From assembly GCF_013408525.1 (NCBI RefSeq), contig NZ_JACBZM010000001.1:620001-684000 (forward strand): a DNA stretch of 64,000 nt, written 5' to 3'. The position numbers and the translations under genes are program-made. The first letter of the stretch is position 1; every line of letters starts with the position of its first letter. Origin of the DNA: Nocardioides aromaticivorans. GTDB taxonomy: Bacteria; Actinomycetota; Actinomycetes; Propionibacteriales; Nocardioidaceae. Below are positions 53,971 through 62,948 of the stretch, piece after piece. The notes under the pieces are model-generated. The model ran no database searches. It was not told the origin of the DNA and saw only the letters and a program-made list of their open reading frames with translations.

Positions 53971-55911
53971 TCAGACGACCGACAGGGGCAGCAGCTTCTG
54001 CCCGGTGGGCCCGATCTGGATCTCGGTGCCCATCTCCGGGCACACGCCGCAGTCGTAGCAGGGCGTCCAGCGGCAGTCCTCGACCTCGACGTCGGAGGAC
54101 CCGTCGCCGACGGCGAGGGCGTCCTCCCAGTCGGCCCACAGCCAGTCCTTGTCGAGGCCGGAGTCGAGGTGGTCCCAGGGCAGGACCTCGTCGTACTCGC
54201 GCTCCCGGGTCGTGAACCAGTCGAGGTCGACGCCGGTGCCGGCGAGGGCCTTCTCGGCGGAGGCGACCCAGCGCTCGAAGGAGAAGTGCTCGCTCCAGCC
54301 GTCGAAGCGGCCGCCGTCGCGCCAGACCTCCTCGATGATGCGCCCGACGCGGCGGTCACCGCGGGACAGGAGTCCTTCGACGATGCCCGGCTGCCCGTCG
54401 TGGTAGCGGAAGCCGATGGCACGGCCGAACTTCTTGTCGGCGCGCACGACGTCGCGCAGCTGGCGCAGACGGTCGTCGGTGGTCTCGGCGTCGAGCTGCG
54501 CGGCCCACTGGAAGGGCGTGTGCGGCTTCGGGACGAAGCCGCCGATGGAGACCGTGCAGCGGATGTCGTTGCGCCCGGAGACCTCGCGGCCGGTCTTGAT
54601 GACCCGCTTGGCGAGCTCGGCGATCTGCAGCACATCCTCGTCGGTCTCGGTCGGCAGGCCGCACATGAAGTAGAGCTTCACCTGCCGCCAGCCGTGGGAG
54701 TACGCCGTCGCGACGGTGCGGATCAGGTCGTCCTCGGTGACCATCTTGTTGATCACCTTGCGCATCCGCTCGCTGCCGCCCTCGGGCGCGAAGGTCAGGC
54801 CGGAGCGGCGACCGTTGCGGGAGAACTCGTTGGCGAGGGTGATGTTGAAGGCGTCGACCCTCGTCGACGGGAGGGAGAGCGAGACGTTGGAGCCCTCGTA
54901 GCGGTCGGCGAGGCCCTTCGCGACGTCACCGATCTCGGTGTGGTCGGCGGAGCTGAGCGAGAGCAGGCCGACCTCCTCGAAGCCGGTCTTCCGCACGCCG
55001 TTGTCGACCATCTGGCCGATGGTCTCGATGGAGCGCTCCCGCACCGGGCGGGTGATCATGCCGGCCTGGCAGAACCGGCAGCCGCGGGTGCAGCCGCGGA
55101 AGATCTCGACCGAGAAGCGCTCGTGGACGGTCTCGGCGAGCGGCACCAGCGGGTTGCGCGGGTAGGGCCACTGGTCGAGGTCCATCAGCGTGTGCTTGCG
55201 GACGCGGTCGGGCGCCTCCGGGTGGTTGGGTACGACGGCAGCGATCGCGCCGCTGTCGTCGTACTCGACGTCGTAGAACCGCGGCACGTAGACCGCGCCC
55301 GAGACGGCGAGCCGGCGCAGCAGCTCCTGACGGCCACCGGGGCAGCCCTCGCCCTTCCACTCGCGCACCAGCTCGGAGATCTTGAGGACGACCTCCTCGC
55401 CGTCGCCGAGGACGGCGGCGTCGATGAAGTCGGCGATCGGCTCGGGGTTGAAGGCGGCGTGGCCGCCGGCGATCACGACCGGGTGGGTCTCGTCGCGGTC
55501 GACGGCGTGCAGCGGGATGCCGGCCAGGTCGAGGGCGTTGAGCAGGTTGGTGTAGCCGAGCTCGGTGGAGAAGCTGACGCCGAACAGGTCGAACGCGCCG
55601 ACCGGGCGGTGGCTGTCGACGGTGAACTGCGGGATCTGCTGCTCGCGCAGCAGCTTCTCCATGTCGGGCCACACGGCGTAGGTGCGCTCGGCGAGGATCC
55701 ACTCGCGCTCGTTGAGCACCTCGTAGAGGATCTGGACGCCCTGGTTGGGCAGGCCGACCTCGTAGGCGTCGGGGTACATCAGCACCCAGCGGACCTCGGC
55801 GGCGTCCCAGTCCTTCGCGACCATGTTGAGCTCGCCGCCGACGTACTGGATCGGCTTGGACACCGACAGCAGGTGCGGCTCCAGCCGGGGGAAGACGGAC
55901 TCGACGGACAT
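53971..55911 (-). CDS. TIGR03960-type B12-binding-like/radical SAM protein
   Basis: The 646-residue protein has an N-terminal B12-binding-like (Rossmann) half and a radical SAM core with the 4Fe-4S motif FRGCTRGCRFCQAG (Cys274, 278, 281), followed by GLTFAPEGGSERMRKVINKMV and KLYFMCGLPTETDEDV. A C-terminal tail has a Cys cluster (WTPCYDCGVCPEMG). It is normally partnered with the DUF2344 protein, here displaced to 46971-47690. The ATG follows TAGAAT by 7 nt (leaderless). The reaction is not established for this family. Confidence 0.93.
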   Translation of the reverse strand: MSVESVFPRLEPHLLSVSKPIQYVGGELNMVAKDWDAAEVRWVLMYPDAYEVGLPNQGVQILYEVLNEREWILAERTYAVWPDMEKLLREQQIPQFTVDSHRPVGAFDLFGVSFSTELGYTNLLNALDLAGIPLHAVDRDETHPVVIAGGHAAFNPEPIADFIDAAVLGDGEEVVLKISELVREWKGEGCPGGRQELLRRLAVSGAVYVPRFYDVEYDDSGAIAAVVPNHPEAPDRVRKHTLMDLDQWPYPRNPLVPLAETVHERFSVEIFRGCTRGCRFCQAGMITRPVRERSIETIGQMVDNGVRKTGFEEVGLLSLSSADHTEIGDVAKGLADRYEGSNVSLSLPSTRVDAFNITLANEFSRNGRRSGLTFAPEGGSERMRKVINKMVTEDDLIRTVATAYSHGWRQVKLYFMCGLPTETDEDVLQIAELAKRVIKTGREVSGRNDIRCTVSIGGFVPKPHTPFQWAAQLDAETTDDRLRQLRDVVRADKKFGRAIGFRYHDGQPGIVEGLLSRGDRRVGRIIEEVWRDGGRFDGWSEHFSFERWVASAEKALAGTGVDLDWFTTREREYDEVLPWDHLDSGLDKDWLWADWEDALAVGDGSSDVEVEDCRWTPCYDCGVCPEMGTEIQIGPTGQKLLPLSVV

Positions 55912-55918
55912 GCCCCCG

Positions 55919-55986
55919 ATTCTACGAGGGCAGGCGGGTCCGACCGGCATCCGCGGACCCGGGCCGCTGGTCCAGCCCCGTAGGGT
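55919..55986. promoter_or_regulatory. Divergent leaderless promoters of the radical SAM and chaA-like genes
   Basis: On the minus strand TAGAAT (55924-55919) is 7 nt before the radical SAM ATG. On the plus strand TAGGGT (55981-55986) is 7 nt before the ATG at 55994. Identical spacing to 21445-21475. Confidence 0.6.
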
Positions 55987-55993
55987 GTGGCCC

Positions 55994-57115
55994 ATGAGCG
56001 CCTCCACCTCGGGACGACTGGGGTGGACGGTGTTCACCCCGCCCATCGCCGCCGTCGTCCTCGGCGTGAGCTGGGGAACGCATCCCGGCCCCCTCGCGGC
56101 CTCGCTGATCGGCATCGCCCTGATCGGGGCGGTCCTCGCCGGCGTGCACCACGCCGAGGTCGTCGCCCACCGCGTCGGCGAGCCGTTCGGGTCGCTGCTG
56201 CTGGCGGTCGCGGTCACCGTGATCGAGGTCGGCCTGATCGTGATGCTGATGGTGTCCGGCAACGGCGAGACCTCGACGCTGGCGCGCGACACCGTCTTCG
56301 CGGCCGTGATGATCACGGTCAACGGCATCGTCGGGCTGGCGCTGGTCGTCGGCGCCCTGCGCCACCACCTCGCCGTCTTCAACCCCGAGGGCACGGGGTC
56401 GGCGCTCGCCACGGTCATCACCCTCGCCGGGTTGACCCTCGTCGTCCCGGCGTTCACGACGAGCGAGGAGGGCCCGGTGCTGACCGGGTCGCAGCTGACC
56501 TTCGCGGCGCTGGCCTCGCTGGCGCTCTACGGCTCGTTCGTCTTCACCCAGACGGTTCGCCACCGCGACTTCTTCCTGCCCGGGGCCTCGACCTCGATTC
56601 CCGGCGGCTGGACCCCCGACGACGACAGGGACGGCGACGGGCACGCCGACCCGCCGACCGACCGCGAGGCCTGGACCAGCTTCGGGCTCCTGGGCCTCTC
56701 GCTGGTCACGGTGGTCGGGCTGGCCAAGGTCGAGTCCTACTCGATCGAGGACGCGGTCGAGTGGCTGGGCTTCCCCCACGCCGTCGTCGGCGTCGTGATC
56801 GCGATGCTCGTACTCCTCCCCGAGACCATCGCGGCGGTGCGGGCCGCGCTCCTCGACCGCGTGCAGACCAGCCTCAACCTCGCCTACGGGTCGGCGATGG
56901 CCTCGATCGGCCTGACGATCCCGGCGATCGCGGTCGCCTCGATCTGGCTCGACGGCGACCTCGCGCTGGGCCTCGAGCCGCTGCAGCTCGTGCTGCTGGT
57001 GCTCTCGGCCGTCGTCGGCGTGCTGACCGTCGTACCGGGCCGGTCGAAGCCGCTCAACGGCATCGTGCACCTCGTGCTGCTGGCGGCCTTCCTGCTCCTG
57101 ACGGTGGCGCCGTGA
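55994..57115 (+). CDS. chaA: Calcium/cation:proton antiporter (ChaA-type CaCA family)
   Basis: The 373-residue membrane protein has about eleven helices and the two CaCA alpha-repeats: EVVAHRVGEPFGSLLLAVAVTVIEVGLIVML and LLPETIAAVRAALLDRVQTSLNLAYGSAMASIGLTIPAIA. These, with the paired Glu residues, fit ChaA, which exports Ca2+, Na+ or K+ in exchange for H+. An acidic cytoplasmic loop (DDDRDGDGHADPP) lies between the halves and may bind Ca2+. The stop overlaps the next GTG (GTGA). Confidence 0.9.
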   Translation: MSASTSGRLGWTVFTPPIAAVVLGVSWGTHPGPLAASLIGIALIGAVLAGVHHAEVVAHRVGEPFGSLLLAVAVTVIEVGLIVMLMVSGNGETSTLARDTVFAAVMITVNGIVGLALVVGALRHHLAVFNPEGTGSALATVITLAGLTLVVPAFTTSEEGPVLTGSQLTFAALASLALYGSFVFTQTVRHRDFFLPGASTSIPGGWTPDDDRDGDGHADPPTDREAWTSFGLLGLSLVTVVGLAKVESYSIEDAVEWLGFPHAVVGVVIAMLVLLPETIAAVRAALLDRVQTSLNLAYGSAMASIGLTIPAIAVASIWLDGDLALGLEPLQLVLLVLSAVVGVLTVVPGRSKPLNGIVHLVLLAAFLLLTVAP

Positions 57116-57987
57116 GCACCCGCACCCTCCGTCGTACGACGGCCGCGCTGGCCTGCCTCGCCCTCGCCACCGGACTCGCCGGCTGCTCGGGCGACGACGG
57201 TGGCGGCGACCCCGACCGGCTGGTGGTCACCCCCGTCACGGACGGGTCGACGTCCGGGCTCAGCCCGCGCGGCGACGGCACCCGGGCGAGCGTCGCCGGC
57301 TACACGATCGAGGACGTCCGCCTGCCCGGCGCCGACCGGACCGGCGAGGTCTCCTTCCGGATCGTCGACGAGGCCGGGAAGGCGCTCACCGACTACACCC
57401 CGGAGCAGACCAAGCTGCTGCACCTCTACGTGGTCCGCGACGACCTCGGCGAGTTCCGCCACGTGCACCCCGAGCTGGGCGAGGACGGCACCTGGCGCGG
57501 CCGGGTCGACCTGGGCGGCGGCGGGTGGTGGCGGGTCGTCACCGAGTTCATCCCGCAGGGTGCCGACCGCCCGGTCGTGCTGGGCACCTCGCAGCGGGTG
57601 CCCGGGAAGTGGCGGCCGGCCGTCGTGCCCACCGGTGACGCGGCCGCGACGAGCGACGACGGGGTCGTCCGGATCGGGCTGGACGGCCACGGGGAGGTCG
57701 GCTCCAACGGTCGGCTGCGCATCTCCGTGGCCACCCCGCACGGCGAGCCGCTGCAGCTCGGCAGCTACCTGGGCGCGACGGCGCACCTCACCGGCTTCGC
57801 CATCGGCACCGGCGGCTTCGTGCACGTGCACCCGCTCGGTGCCCCCGAGGTGACCGACGACGGCACGATCCTCACCTTCCACACGACCTTCACCGAGCCG
57901 GGCAGCTACCGCATGTTCGTGCAGGTCCGCGTCGACGGGCTGCTCCACCAGGTCGCGGTGACCGCCACCGTCGACCCCGAGGCGTGA
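57112..57987 (+). CDS. Lipoprotein with His-x-His motifs
   Basis: The 291-residue protein starts at a GTG coupled to the antiporter gene and has a lipobox (LALATGLAGC). Two similar beta domains contain His motifs: LLHLYVVRDDLGEFRHVHPELGEDGTW and GGFVHVHPLGAPEV, with a closing PGSYRMFVQVRVDGLLHQV. The pattern resembles periplasmic metal-handling proteins (YtkA/FixH-like beta sandwiches). Proximity to the copper genes at 58.9-61.3 kb and coupling to a cation antiporter suggest a metal-related role; this is inference. Confidence 0.75.
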   Translation: MSTRTLRRTTAALACLALATGLAGCSGDDGGGDPDRLVVTPVTDGSTSGLSPRGDGTRASVAGYTIEDVRLPGADRTGEVSFRIVDEAGKALTDYTPEQTKLLHLYVVRDDLGEFRHVHPELGEDGTWRGRVDLGGGGWWRVVTEFIPQGADRPVVLGTSQRVPGKWRPAVVPTGDAAATSDDGVVRIGLDGHGEVGSNGRLRISVATPHGEPLQLGSYLGATAHLTGFAIGTGGFVHVHPLGAPEVTDDGTILTFHTTFTEPGSYRMFVQVRVDGLLHQVAVTATVDPEA

Positions 57988-58046
57988 TCCCGCGCGTGGC
58001 GGGTAGTCGTCTGCGCGCACCATCCGAGAACCCCGAGGAGAACCGC

Positions 58047-58907
58047 ATGACCCTCAAGACCGTGCCCGCGTCGATCGCCGCGCTGCTGGCCACCTCCCTG
58101 CTGCTGGCCGGCTGCAACGACGACTCGTCCGGCGACGCCGACGGTGGGAAGTCCAGCGACGCCCCCACGTCGGCGTCGACCGGGTCCTCCGACAGCTCGT
58201 CCGGAGGGGCGTCGGAGAGCGAGGGCGCGTCCGGCGGCGAGCTCACGACCGCCAACTTCTTCGACGAGGTGCTCGAGGCCCAGCAGGCCGCCGGCTCGTT
58301 CAAGGGGCGGGCGACCACGACCACCGCCGGGACCTCGATGACCATCGAGACCGAGGCGAAGTACGAGGGCGACGAGGCCCTGTCGCACGGCAAGACCACG
58401 GCCGGCAGCCCCCAGCAGCTGGAGACCGTCAGCGCGTCGGGCGTCGTCTACCTCAAGTCCGAGGGCCTCGGCGTGCCGGCCGGCAAGTGGCTGAAGATCG
58501 ACTCCAAGGACCCCGCCAACAAGGACAACCCGTTCGCGGCCCTCGCCGCCGTCTCCGACCCCGAGACCGCGCTGCGCGCGATGGGCGACCTCGACTCGCT
58601 CGAGCTGGTCGGCGCCGAGGAGGTCGACGGCGTGGACGCCGACCACTACAAGGCCGTGATGAACACGAAGAGCTACGCCAAGGTCCTGGGGCTGCCGGCC
58701 GACGCGGCGACCACGCTCCCGAAGACCATCCCGTTCGACATCTGGATCGACGGCGACAACCGCCCGGTGAAGTACGAGGTGAGCCTGTCGGTCCAGGGCG
58801 TCACCACCTCGACCAGCCAGACCTACTACGACTACGGCGCCGACGTCGAGGTGAGCGTGCCGAAGGACAGCGACACCGTGCCGCTCTCGGAGACCGGCCT
58901 CGGCTGA
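58047..58907 (+). CDS. LppX/LprG-type lipoprotein
   Basis: The 286-residue protein begins MTLKTVPASIAALLATSLLLAGC (lipobox LLAGC) after a GAGGAG ribosome-binding site. A Ser/Gly/Asp linker is followed by a ~220-residue domain with NFFDEVLEAQQAAGSFKGRATTT, GVVYLKSEGLGVPAGKWLKID and NRPVKYEVSLSVQG, typical of the LppX_LprAFG family, whose mycobacterial members carry lipids across the cell envelope. The ligand here is unknown. Confidence 0.8.
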   Translation: MTLKTVPASIAALLATSLLLAGCNDDSSGDADGGKSSDAPTSASTGSSDSSSGGASESEGASGGELTTANFFDEVLEAQQAAGSFKGRATTTTAGTSMTIETEAKYEGDEALSHGKTTAGSPQQLETVSASGVVYLKSEGLGVPAGKWLKIDSKDPANKDNPFAALAAVSDPETALRAMGDLDSLELVGAEEVDGVDADHYKAVMNTKSYAKVLGLPADAATTLPKTIPFDIWIDGDNRPVKYEVSLSVQGVTTSTSQTYYDYGADVEVSVPKDSDTVPLSETGLG

Positions 58908-58926
58908 GCCCGGCTCCCCCGAAGAC

Positions 58927-58959
58927 GGACCTCCCGGTCACTGGGTGACCGGGAGGTCC
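58927..58959. terminator. Bidirectional terminator overlapping a stop codon
   Basis: GGACCTCCCGGTCAC (58927-58941) and GTGACCGGGAGGTCC (58945-58959) form a perfect 15-bp stem with a 3-nt loop. It ends the LppX-like gene (plus) and contains the stop codon (58938-58940) and last codons of the convergent CopC-CopD gene (minus). Confidence 0.85.
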
Positions 58960-60590
58960 ACTGTCGTCACGGGGCTGCTGAACTCCTCCGCACGGATGCT
59001 GACCTGCAGCTGCCAGGTCCCGCCCACGGGGAAGACCACGTCCGCCTGGTAGGTGCCGGCGCCCACGGGCACCACCGGCACCTCGCCGAGGTCGACGTCG
59101 CCGTTGCGCAGCGCGACCGCCGGGGCGTCGTACAGGTCGACGGGGTCGCTGGTCTCCAGGTCCTGGACCTGGACGATCAGGCGTCGCTGCAGGCCACTCC
59201 CGGAGTCCAGGACGGCGAGCACCTTGAGGTCGTCGCCGGCCGTGCCGGTCACGGTCCCCGTGTCGGCCGTGGCGGGCGGTGCGTCGCCCTCGCCACCGGG
59301 CGGCTTCTGGGTGAGGAACCCGGTCACGGCGAGGACGGCGACCAGGCCCACGGCCTCGGCCACGAGGGCGCGGCGCACCAGCCCCGCCGCGGTACGACGA
59401 CCGTCGTGGCCGACGCCCTCGGTGACCCGCGGGACCAGCCGGAACCGGTTCCAGGCGGCGATGCCGAGGACGACCAGCACGATGCCGACCTTCACGAGCA
59501 GCAGCCGGCCCCAGGTCTCGCCGAACAGGTCCGACCACGACCCGACGATGCGCCAGCCGAGCAGCACGCCGGCCGCCGCGAGCGCCGCGACCAGGCCGCC
59601 GGCCAGGGTCGAGAAGCGGCTCAGCAGGCGAGCACCGTCGGCCGGACGCCCGGCGACGGAGGGCAGCGTCAGCGCGAGACCCACCAGGCCGCCGAGCCAG
59701 ATGGCGCCCGCGGTGAGGTGCAGGGCATCGGTGACGACGAGGAGGGTCGTCGGCTCGTAGGCGCGGGTGTGCCCGACGAGCGCCGGCGACCAGACCGCGA
59801 GCGCGGTGTTGAGGTCGACCAGCAGCGAGGACCGCTGGAGACCGACCGCCCACGAGGTCACCGCCAGGCAGGCCAGCTGCAGGGCGAGCACCCGCAGGTC
59901 GTCCTGCACCAGCGTCGGGTCGAGCACGTCGAGGTCGAGGAGGCCGCTGACCCCCGTACCGAGCTGGTAGGCGCCGGCGAGGGGGACGGCGGCCGCGGCC
60001 GCCAGGACCGCCACGAGGGCGGCGCCCCGCAGCGTCCGGACCAGGCGGCGTCGTACGGCATCGGTGAGCCGGACGTCGCGGGTCGTCCACCCCAGGAAGA
60101 CCGCGAGCCCGCCCGCCAGCAGGAGGGCGACGTAGTTGATGCCCTGGACGACCGCCTGGATGGTGGGTACGGCGCCCGGGTCGGTCGGGCCGAGCTTCGG
60201 CGCCTCGACCCTGGGGCTCGGCGCGCCGACGTGGAAGGTGAGCGAGCCCGCGATCGGGTGGCCGTCCTCGGACACCACGCGCCAGGTGACGACATAGGTG
60301 CCGTCGTCGAGCTCGTCGGGCAGGTCGCCGGTGACCTCCTTGCCGCTGGCCGAGGCGTCGATCGCGACCTTCTCACCGGCCGCGTCGAACGCGAGCAGGC
60401 CGTTCGGCACCAGCTGCACCGGCTCGTCGAAGGTGAACACGACCTCGCCCGGCGCGCTCGGCAGCACCTCGCCCTCGGCCGGGGTCGAGGAGACGAGCGT
60501 GGCGTGCGCCGACGCAGGCGCCGCCAGCCCGAGCACCGCGGTCGCGGCGACGAGCAACGCGGCGAACCACGCCGGCACACGCTTCAGCAT
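58938..60590 (-). CDS. CopC-CopD fusion protein, copper import/resistance
   Basis: The 550-residue protein starts with a signal peptide and a CopC domain whose mature N-terminus begins HATLVSSTPAEGEVLP (copper-ligand His1) and has EDGHPIAGSLTFHV. It continues into an eight-helix CopD region (VQGINYVALLLAGGLAVFLGW, VTDALHLTAGAIWLGGLVGL) and a ~110-residue extracytoplasmic domain at the C-terminus. Such fusions take up or tolerate copper at the cell surface. It lies 7 bp after the YcnI gene. The 3' end is embedded in a bidirectional terminator. Confidence 0.9.
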   Translation of the reverse strand: MLKRVPAWFAALLVAATAVLGLAAPASAHATLVSSTPAEGEVLPSAPGEVVFTFDEPVQLVPNGLLAFDAAGEKVAIDASASGKEVTGDLPDELDDGTYVVTWRVVSEDGHPIAGSLTFHVGAPSPRVEAPKLGPTDPGAVPTIQAVVQGINYVALLLAGGLAVFLGWTTRDVRLTDAVRRRLVRTLRGAALVAVLAAAAAVPLAGAYQLGTGVSGLLDLDVLDPTLVQDDLRVLALQLACLAVTSWAVGLQRSSLLVDLNTALAVWSPALVGHTRAYEPTTLLVVTDALHLTAGAIWLGGLVGLALTLPSVAGRPADGARLLSRFSTLAGGLVAALAAAGVLLGWRIVGSWSDLFGETWGRLLLVKVGIVLVVLGIAAWNRFRLVPRVTEGVGHDGRRTAAGLVRRALVAEAVGLVAVLAVTGFLTQKPPGGEGDAPPATADTGTVTGTAGDDLKVLAVLDSGSGLQRRLIVQVQDLETSDPVDLYDAPAVALRNGDVDLGEVPVVPVGAGTYQADVVFPVGGTWQLQVSIRAEEFSSPVTTVDLPVTQ

Positions 60591-60597
60591 CGGTGCG

Positions 60598-61338
60598 TCA
60601 GGCCTTCTTGCCGGAGCGGGCGAGGGCGAGGCCGCCCAGCGCGAGCCCGCCGATCCCGGCGACGAGACCGCCGACAGCCAGGCCGTCGCCGTCGCCGTCG
60701 TCGTCACCGTCGGCGTCCGCAGCCTCGTGCTCGTCCGACTCCCCCGCGTCGTCGTCGGTCGCACCACCGTGGTGGCCCTCGCCGGACGCGGCGGTGATGG
60801 TGAAGGCCGGTGCCGGGCTCTCGAGCTCCTCCTCGTCCTGGCCCTCGGCCGGCGTCTCGATCCACGACGTCTGACCCTTCTGGCAGGTCTGGATGACCGG
60901 GAAGGTGACCGTGTCGCCCTCGGCGTCGGGCACCTGCACGGAGAGCTCGAAGGTGTCGCGGAAGCCGTCGGCCAGCGGCGTGCGCGCCGTGTAGACGACC
61001 TGGCTGACCCGCTCGGTGAGCTTGTTGCCGTGGGCGTCCTCGATCGGCTTCGCGAGCTTCTCGGAGACCTTGCGGACGGCCCAGCCCTGGTTGAGCGTCG
61101 GGGTCACCGAGGGGATCGCCTCGGGCATCTGGATGGCGATCTTCGTGGTCGGCGAGCCCTCGCAGCCGTGGCCCACGCTGAAGGTCAGCACGGTGTAGGA
61201 CCCGGCCGCGGTCGTGCTCGGCGTGACGGTGACGTGCGCGCTCGCGGCGCCGGCGCTGAGGGCGACGATGCCCAGGGCGGTGGCGCCGGCACCGGCGATG
61301 CGGACGGGGGTGGGCAGGCTGAAGCGTCGGTTGTTCAT
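60598..61338 (-). CDS. YcnI-type (DUF1775) copper-binding membrane protein
   Basis: The 246-residue protein has a signal peptide (cleaved at ASA-HVTV), a DUF1775 domain that begins with the expected N-terminal HVTVTPST (copper-ligand His), includes MPEAIPSVTPTLNQGW and TCQKGQTSWIETPAEGQ. A His/Asp/Glu-rich stalk (GHHGGATDDDAGESDEHEA) and a C-terminal membrane helix follow. YcnI proteins bind Cu(II) and are encoded with CopC/CopD genes, as here. Confidence 0.92.
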   Translation of the reverse strand: MNNRRFSLPTPVRIAGAGATALGIVALSAGAASAHVTVTPSTTAAGSYTVLTFSVGHGCEGSPTTKIAIQMPEAIPSVTPTLNQGWAVRKVSEKLAKPIEDAHGNKLTERVSQVVYTARTPLADGFRDTFELSVQVPDAEGDTVTFPVIQTCQKGQTSWIETPAEGQDEEELESPAPAFTITAASGEGHHGGATDDDAGESDEHEAADADGDDDGDGDGLAVGGLVAGIGGLALGGLALARSGKKA

Positions 61339-61416
61339 GGTGTGTCTCTCTGTCTGAGGTCGGTGGTGCGGGCAGGCAGCAGCGACCAGCCCGGCACCGG
61401 ACAGGAGATCCGGGGC

Positions 61417-61962
61417 TCAGGCCGTCGCCGGCAGGCCCGCCGGCGGACCCCGCGTCGGCGCGACGGCCTCGAGCAGCCGGCCCGACGCCCGTACGACGAC
61501 CGGGAGCACCCGGCCGCGCTGCGCGGCCGGCACCGGCAGCAGCCCGGGGTCGGACCAGTGCACGAGCACCTCGACCACGCGCCGGCGCATCGCCCACATG
61601 ACGCCCGTGACCACGGCGGCCACGGCGTGCGCGGCGAGCATCGACGGGCTCAGCCCCAGCAGCAGCCCGCCGTCGTGGCCGTGGCCGGCGTGCGCCGCCG
61701 GGGCCAGCGCGACCAGCCAGGCGTGGCCGAGCACCTGCGCGACGACGAGCGCCGGCAGGACGAGACCGATGCCGGCCCGGCGGCGGAGCACGGGCAGGCT
61801 GGCGGCGTACACGAGGGCGCCGAAGGCGGCCAGCCACAGCGGCTGCGGCATCTCTCCCCCGGCGGCGACGTGCGCCAGCGCGAGGGCCGACACGCTCTCG
61901 AGGCTCCCGAGGGTCGCCGGCAACGCCACGCGACGGCGTGGGGCACAGCGGACCGAGAGCAC
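61417..61962 (-). CDS. Small integral membrane protein near copper cluster
   Basis: The 181-residue protein (GTG start) has about four hydrophobic segments (LESVSALALAHVAAGG, LWLAAFGALVYAASLPVL, GLVLPALVVAQVLGHAWLVAL, MLAAHAVAAVVTGVMWAM) and a His cluster AAHAGHGHDGG between helices 3 and 4, plausible for metal contact. It precedes the YcnI gene with 78 bp between. No family recognised with certainty. Confidence 0.7.
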   Translation of the reverse strand: MLSVRCAPRRRVALPATLGSLESVSALALAHVAAGGEMPQPLWLAAFGALVYAASLPVLRRRAGIGLVLPALVVAQVLGHAWLVALAPAAHAGHGHDGGLLLGLSPSMLAAHAVAAVVTGVMWAMRRRVVEVLVHWSDPGLLPVPAAQRGRVLPVVVRASGRLLEAVAPTRGPPAGLPATA

Positions 61963-61966
61963 GGGC

Positions 61967-62332
61967 CTATCCTGCCGCAGGCCGGGTCGCGCGGCGCAAG
62001 GCCCACCAGCCGACGGCGACGAACGGGACGGGGGCGAGCGTCGCGACCGCTCCCCCGCCGGCGCCCACGGTCGGGACCGACGCCGCGCCGACGACCATGT
62101 CGAGGCTGTCGCTCGCGAGCGCCGAGCGCCCCCAGTGCACGGCCGACGCGCCGGGCGCGAGGACGGTCCCGGCGCCGATCACCAGGTCTCGGACGCCGAT
62201 CGTGCGCATCAGCAGCTGGAAGGACGGGTCGTCGTTGCGCCCGACCAGCCGCGGCGCGGCGAGCAGCGCGATGCCCACGGCGAGCCGGGCCGCGCCCAGC
62301 GCCCGGACGGCGCCCGTCGATGCCTGCGTCAC
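61967..62332 (-). CDS. Small membrane protein, unknown
   Basis: From the GTG at 62332 the product has 121 residues with three or four hydrophobic segments (GAARLAVGIALLAAPRLVG, RTIGVRDLVIGAGTVLAPG, LDMVVGAASVPTVGAGGGAVATLAPVPFVAVGWWAL). The MRTIGVRDL motif is common in a family of actinobacterial DUF4267-like membrane proteins. The start is supported by TAGCGT (62345-62340) 7 nt upstream. It ends 4 bp before the next gene on the same strand. Confidence 0.7.
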   Translation of the reverse strand: MTQASTGAVRALGAARLAVGIALLAAPRLVGRNDDPSFQLLMRTIGVRDLVIGAGTVLAPGASAVHWGRSALASDSLDMVVGAASVPTVGAGGGAVATLAPVPFVAVGWWALRRATRPAAG

Positions 62333-62375
62333 CCACCGGACGCTAGTGGTGGCGCGGCTCGGGGACAATGGTCCG

Positions 62376-62936
62376 GTGCGCGTGACCGTCCTTCCCTACA
62401 ACCCTGCGTGGCCCGAGGCCTTCACCACGATCCGGGCCGCGATGGCGGCGGCGCTGGAGGACGTGCCGGTCGTGGCGATCGAGCACGTCGGCAGCACGTC
62501 GGTGCCCGGGCTCGCCGCGAAGCCGGTCCTCGACATCGACGTCGTCGTCCGGCGGGCCGACCTCGACGCGGCGATCGCGGCGCTCGTGGCCGCCGGCTAC
62601 ACGCACCGGGGCGACCTCGGCGTGCCCGACCGGCACGCGATGGCGGCGTCCACCACCGACGAGCACGCGGCCGTGACGCGCAACGTGTACGTGTGCGTGG
62701 AGGGCTCGCTGTCGCTGCGCAACCACCTCGCCGTCCGCGACACCCTGCGGGCCGACCCGGAGCTGCGCGACGCCTATGCCGCGGTCAAGCTGGGCCTGGC
62801 CGCGCAGGAGCTCGACGGCATCGAGGACTACATCGACGGCAAGAACGAGGTCGTGCAGCGGATCCTCGCGGCCGCCGGGATCTCCGAGGACGACCGCGGG
62901 TCGATCCTGACGGTCAACACGAAGCCGGCGTCGTAG
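62376..62936 (+). CDS. GrpB/Dephospho-CoA-kinase-adjacent UPF0157-type protein
   Basis: The 186-residue protein has the GrpB-family nucleotidyltransferase-like signature: VTVLPYNPAWPEAF, AIEHVGSTSVPGLAAKPVLDIDVVV, GYTHRGDLGVPDRHAM, HLAVRDTLRADPELRDAYAAVKLGLA. The GTG at 62376 follows GACAAT by 6 nt (leaderless). The family is widespread, sometimes fused to CoaE, and its reaction is unknown. Confidence 0.9.
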   Translation: MRVTVLPYNPAWPEAFTTIRAAMAAALEDVPVVAIEHVGSTSVPGLAAKPVLDIDVVVRRADLDAAIAALVAAGYTHRGDLGVPDRHAMAASTTDEHAAVTRNVYVCVEGSLSLRNHLAVRDTLRADPELRDAYAAVKLGLAAQELDGIEDYIDGKNEVVQRILAAAGISEDDRGSILTVNTKPAS

Positions 62937-62948
62937 GACCCTGCCGGG

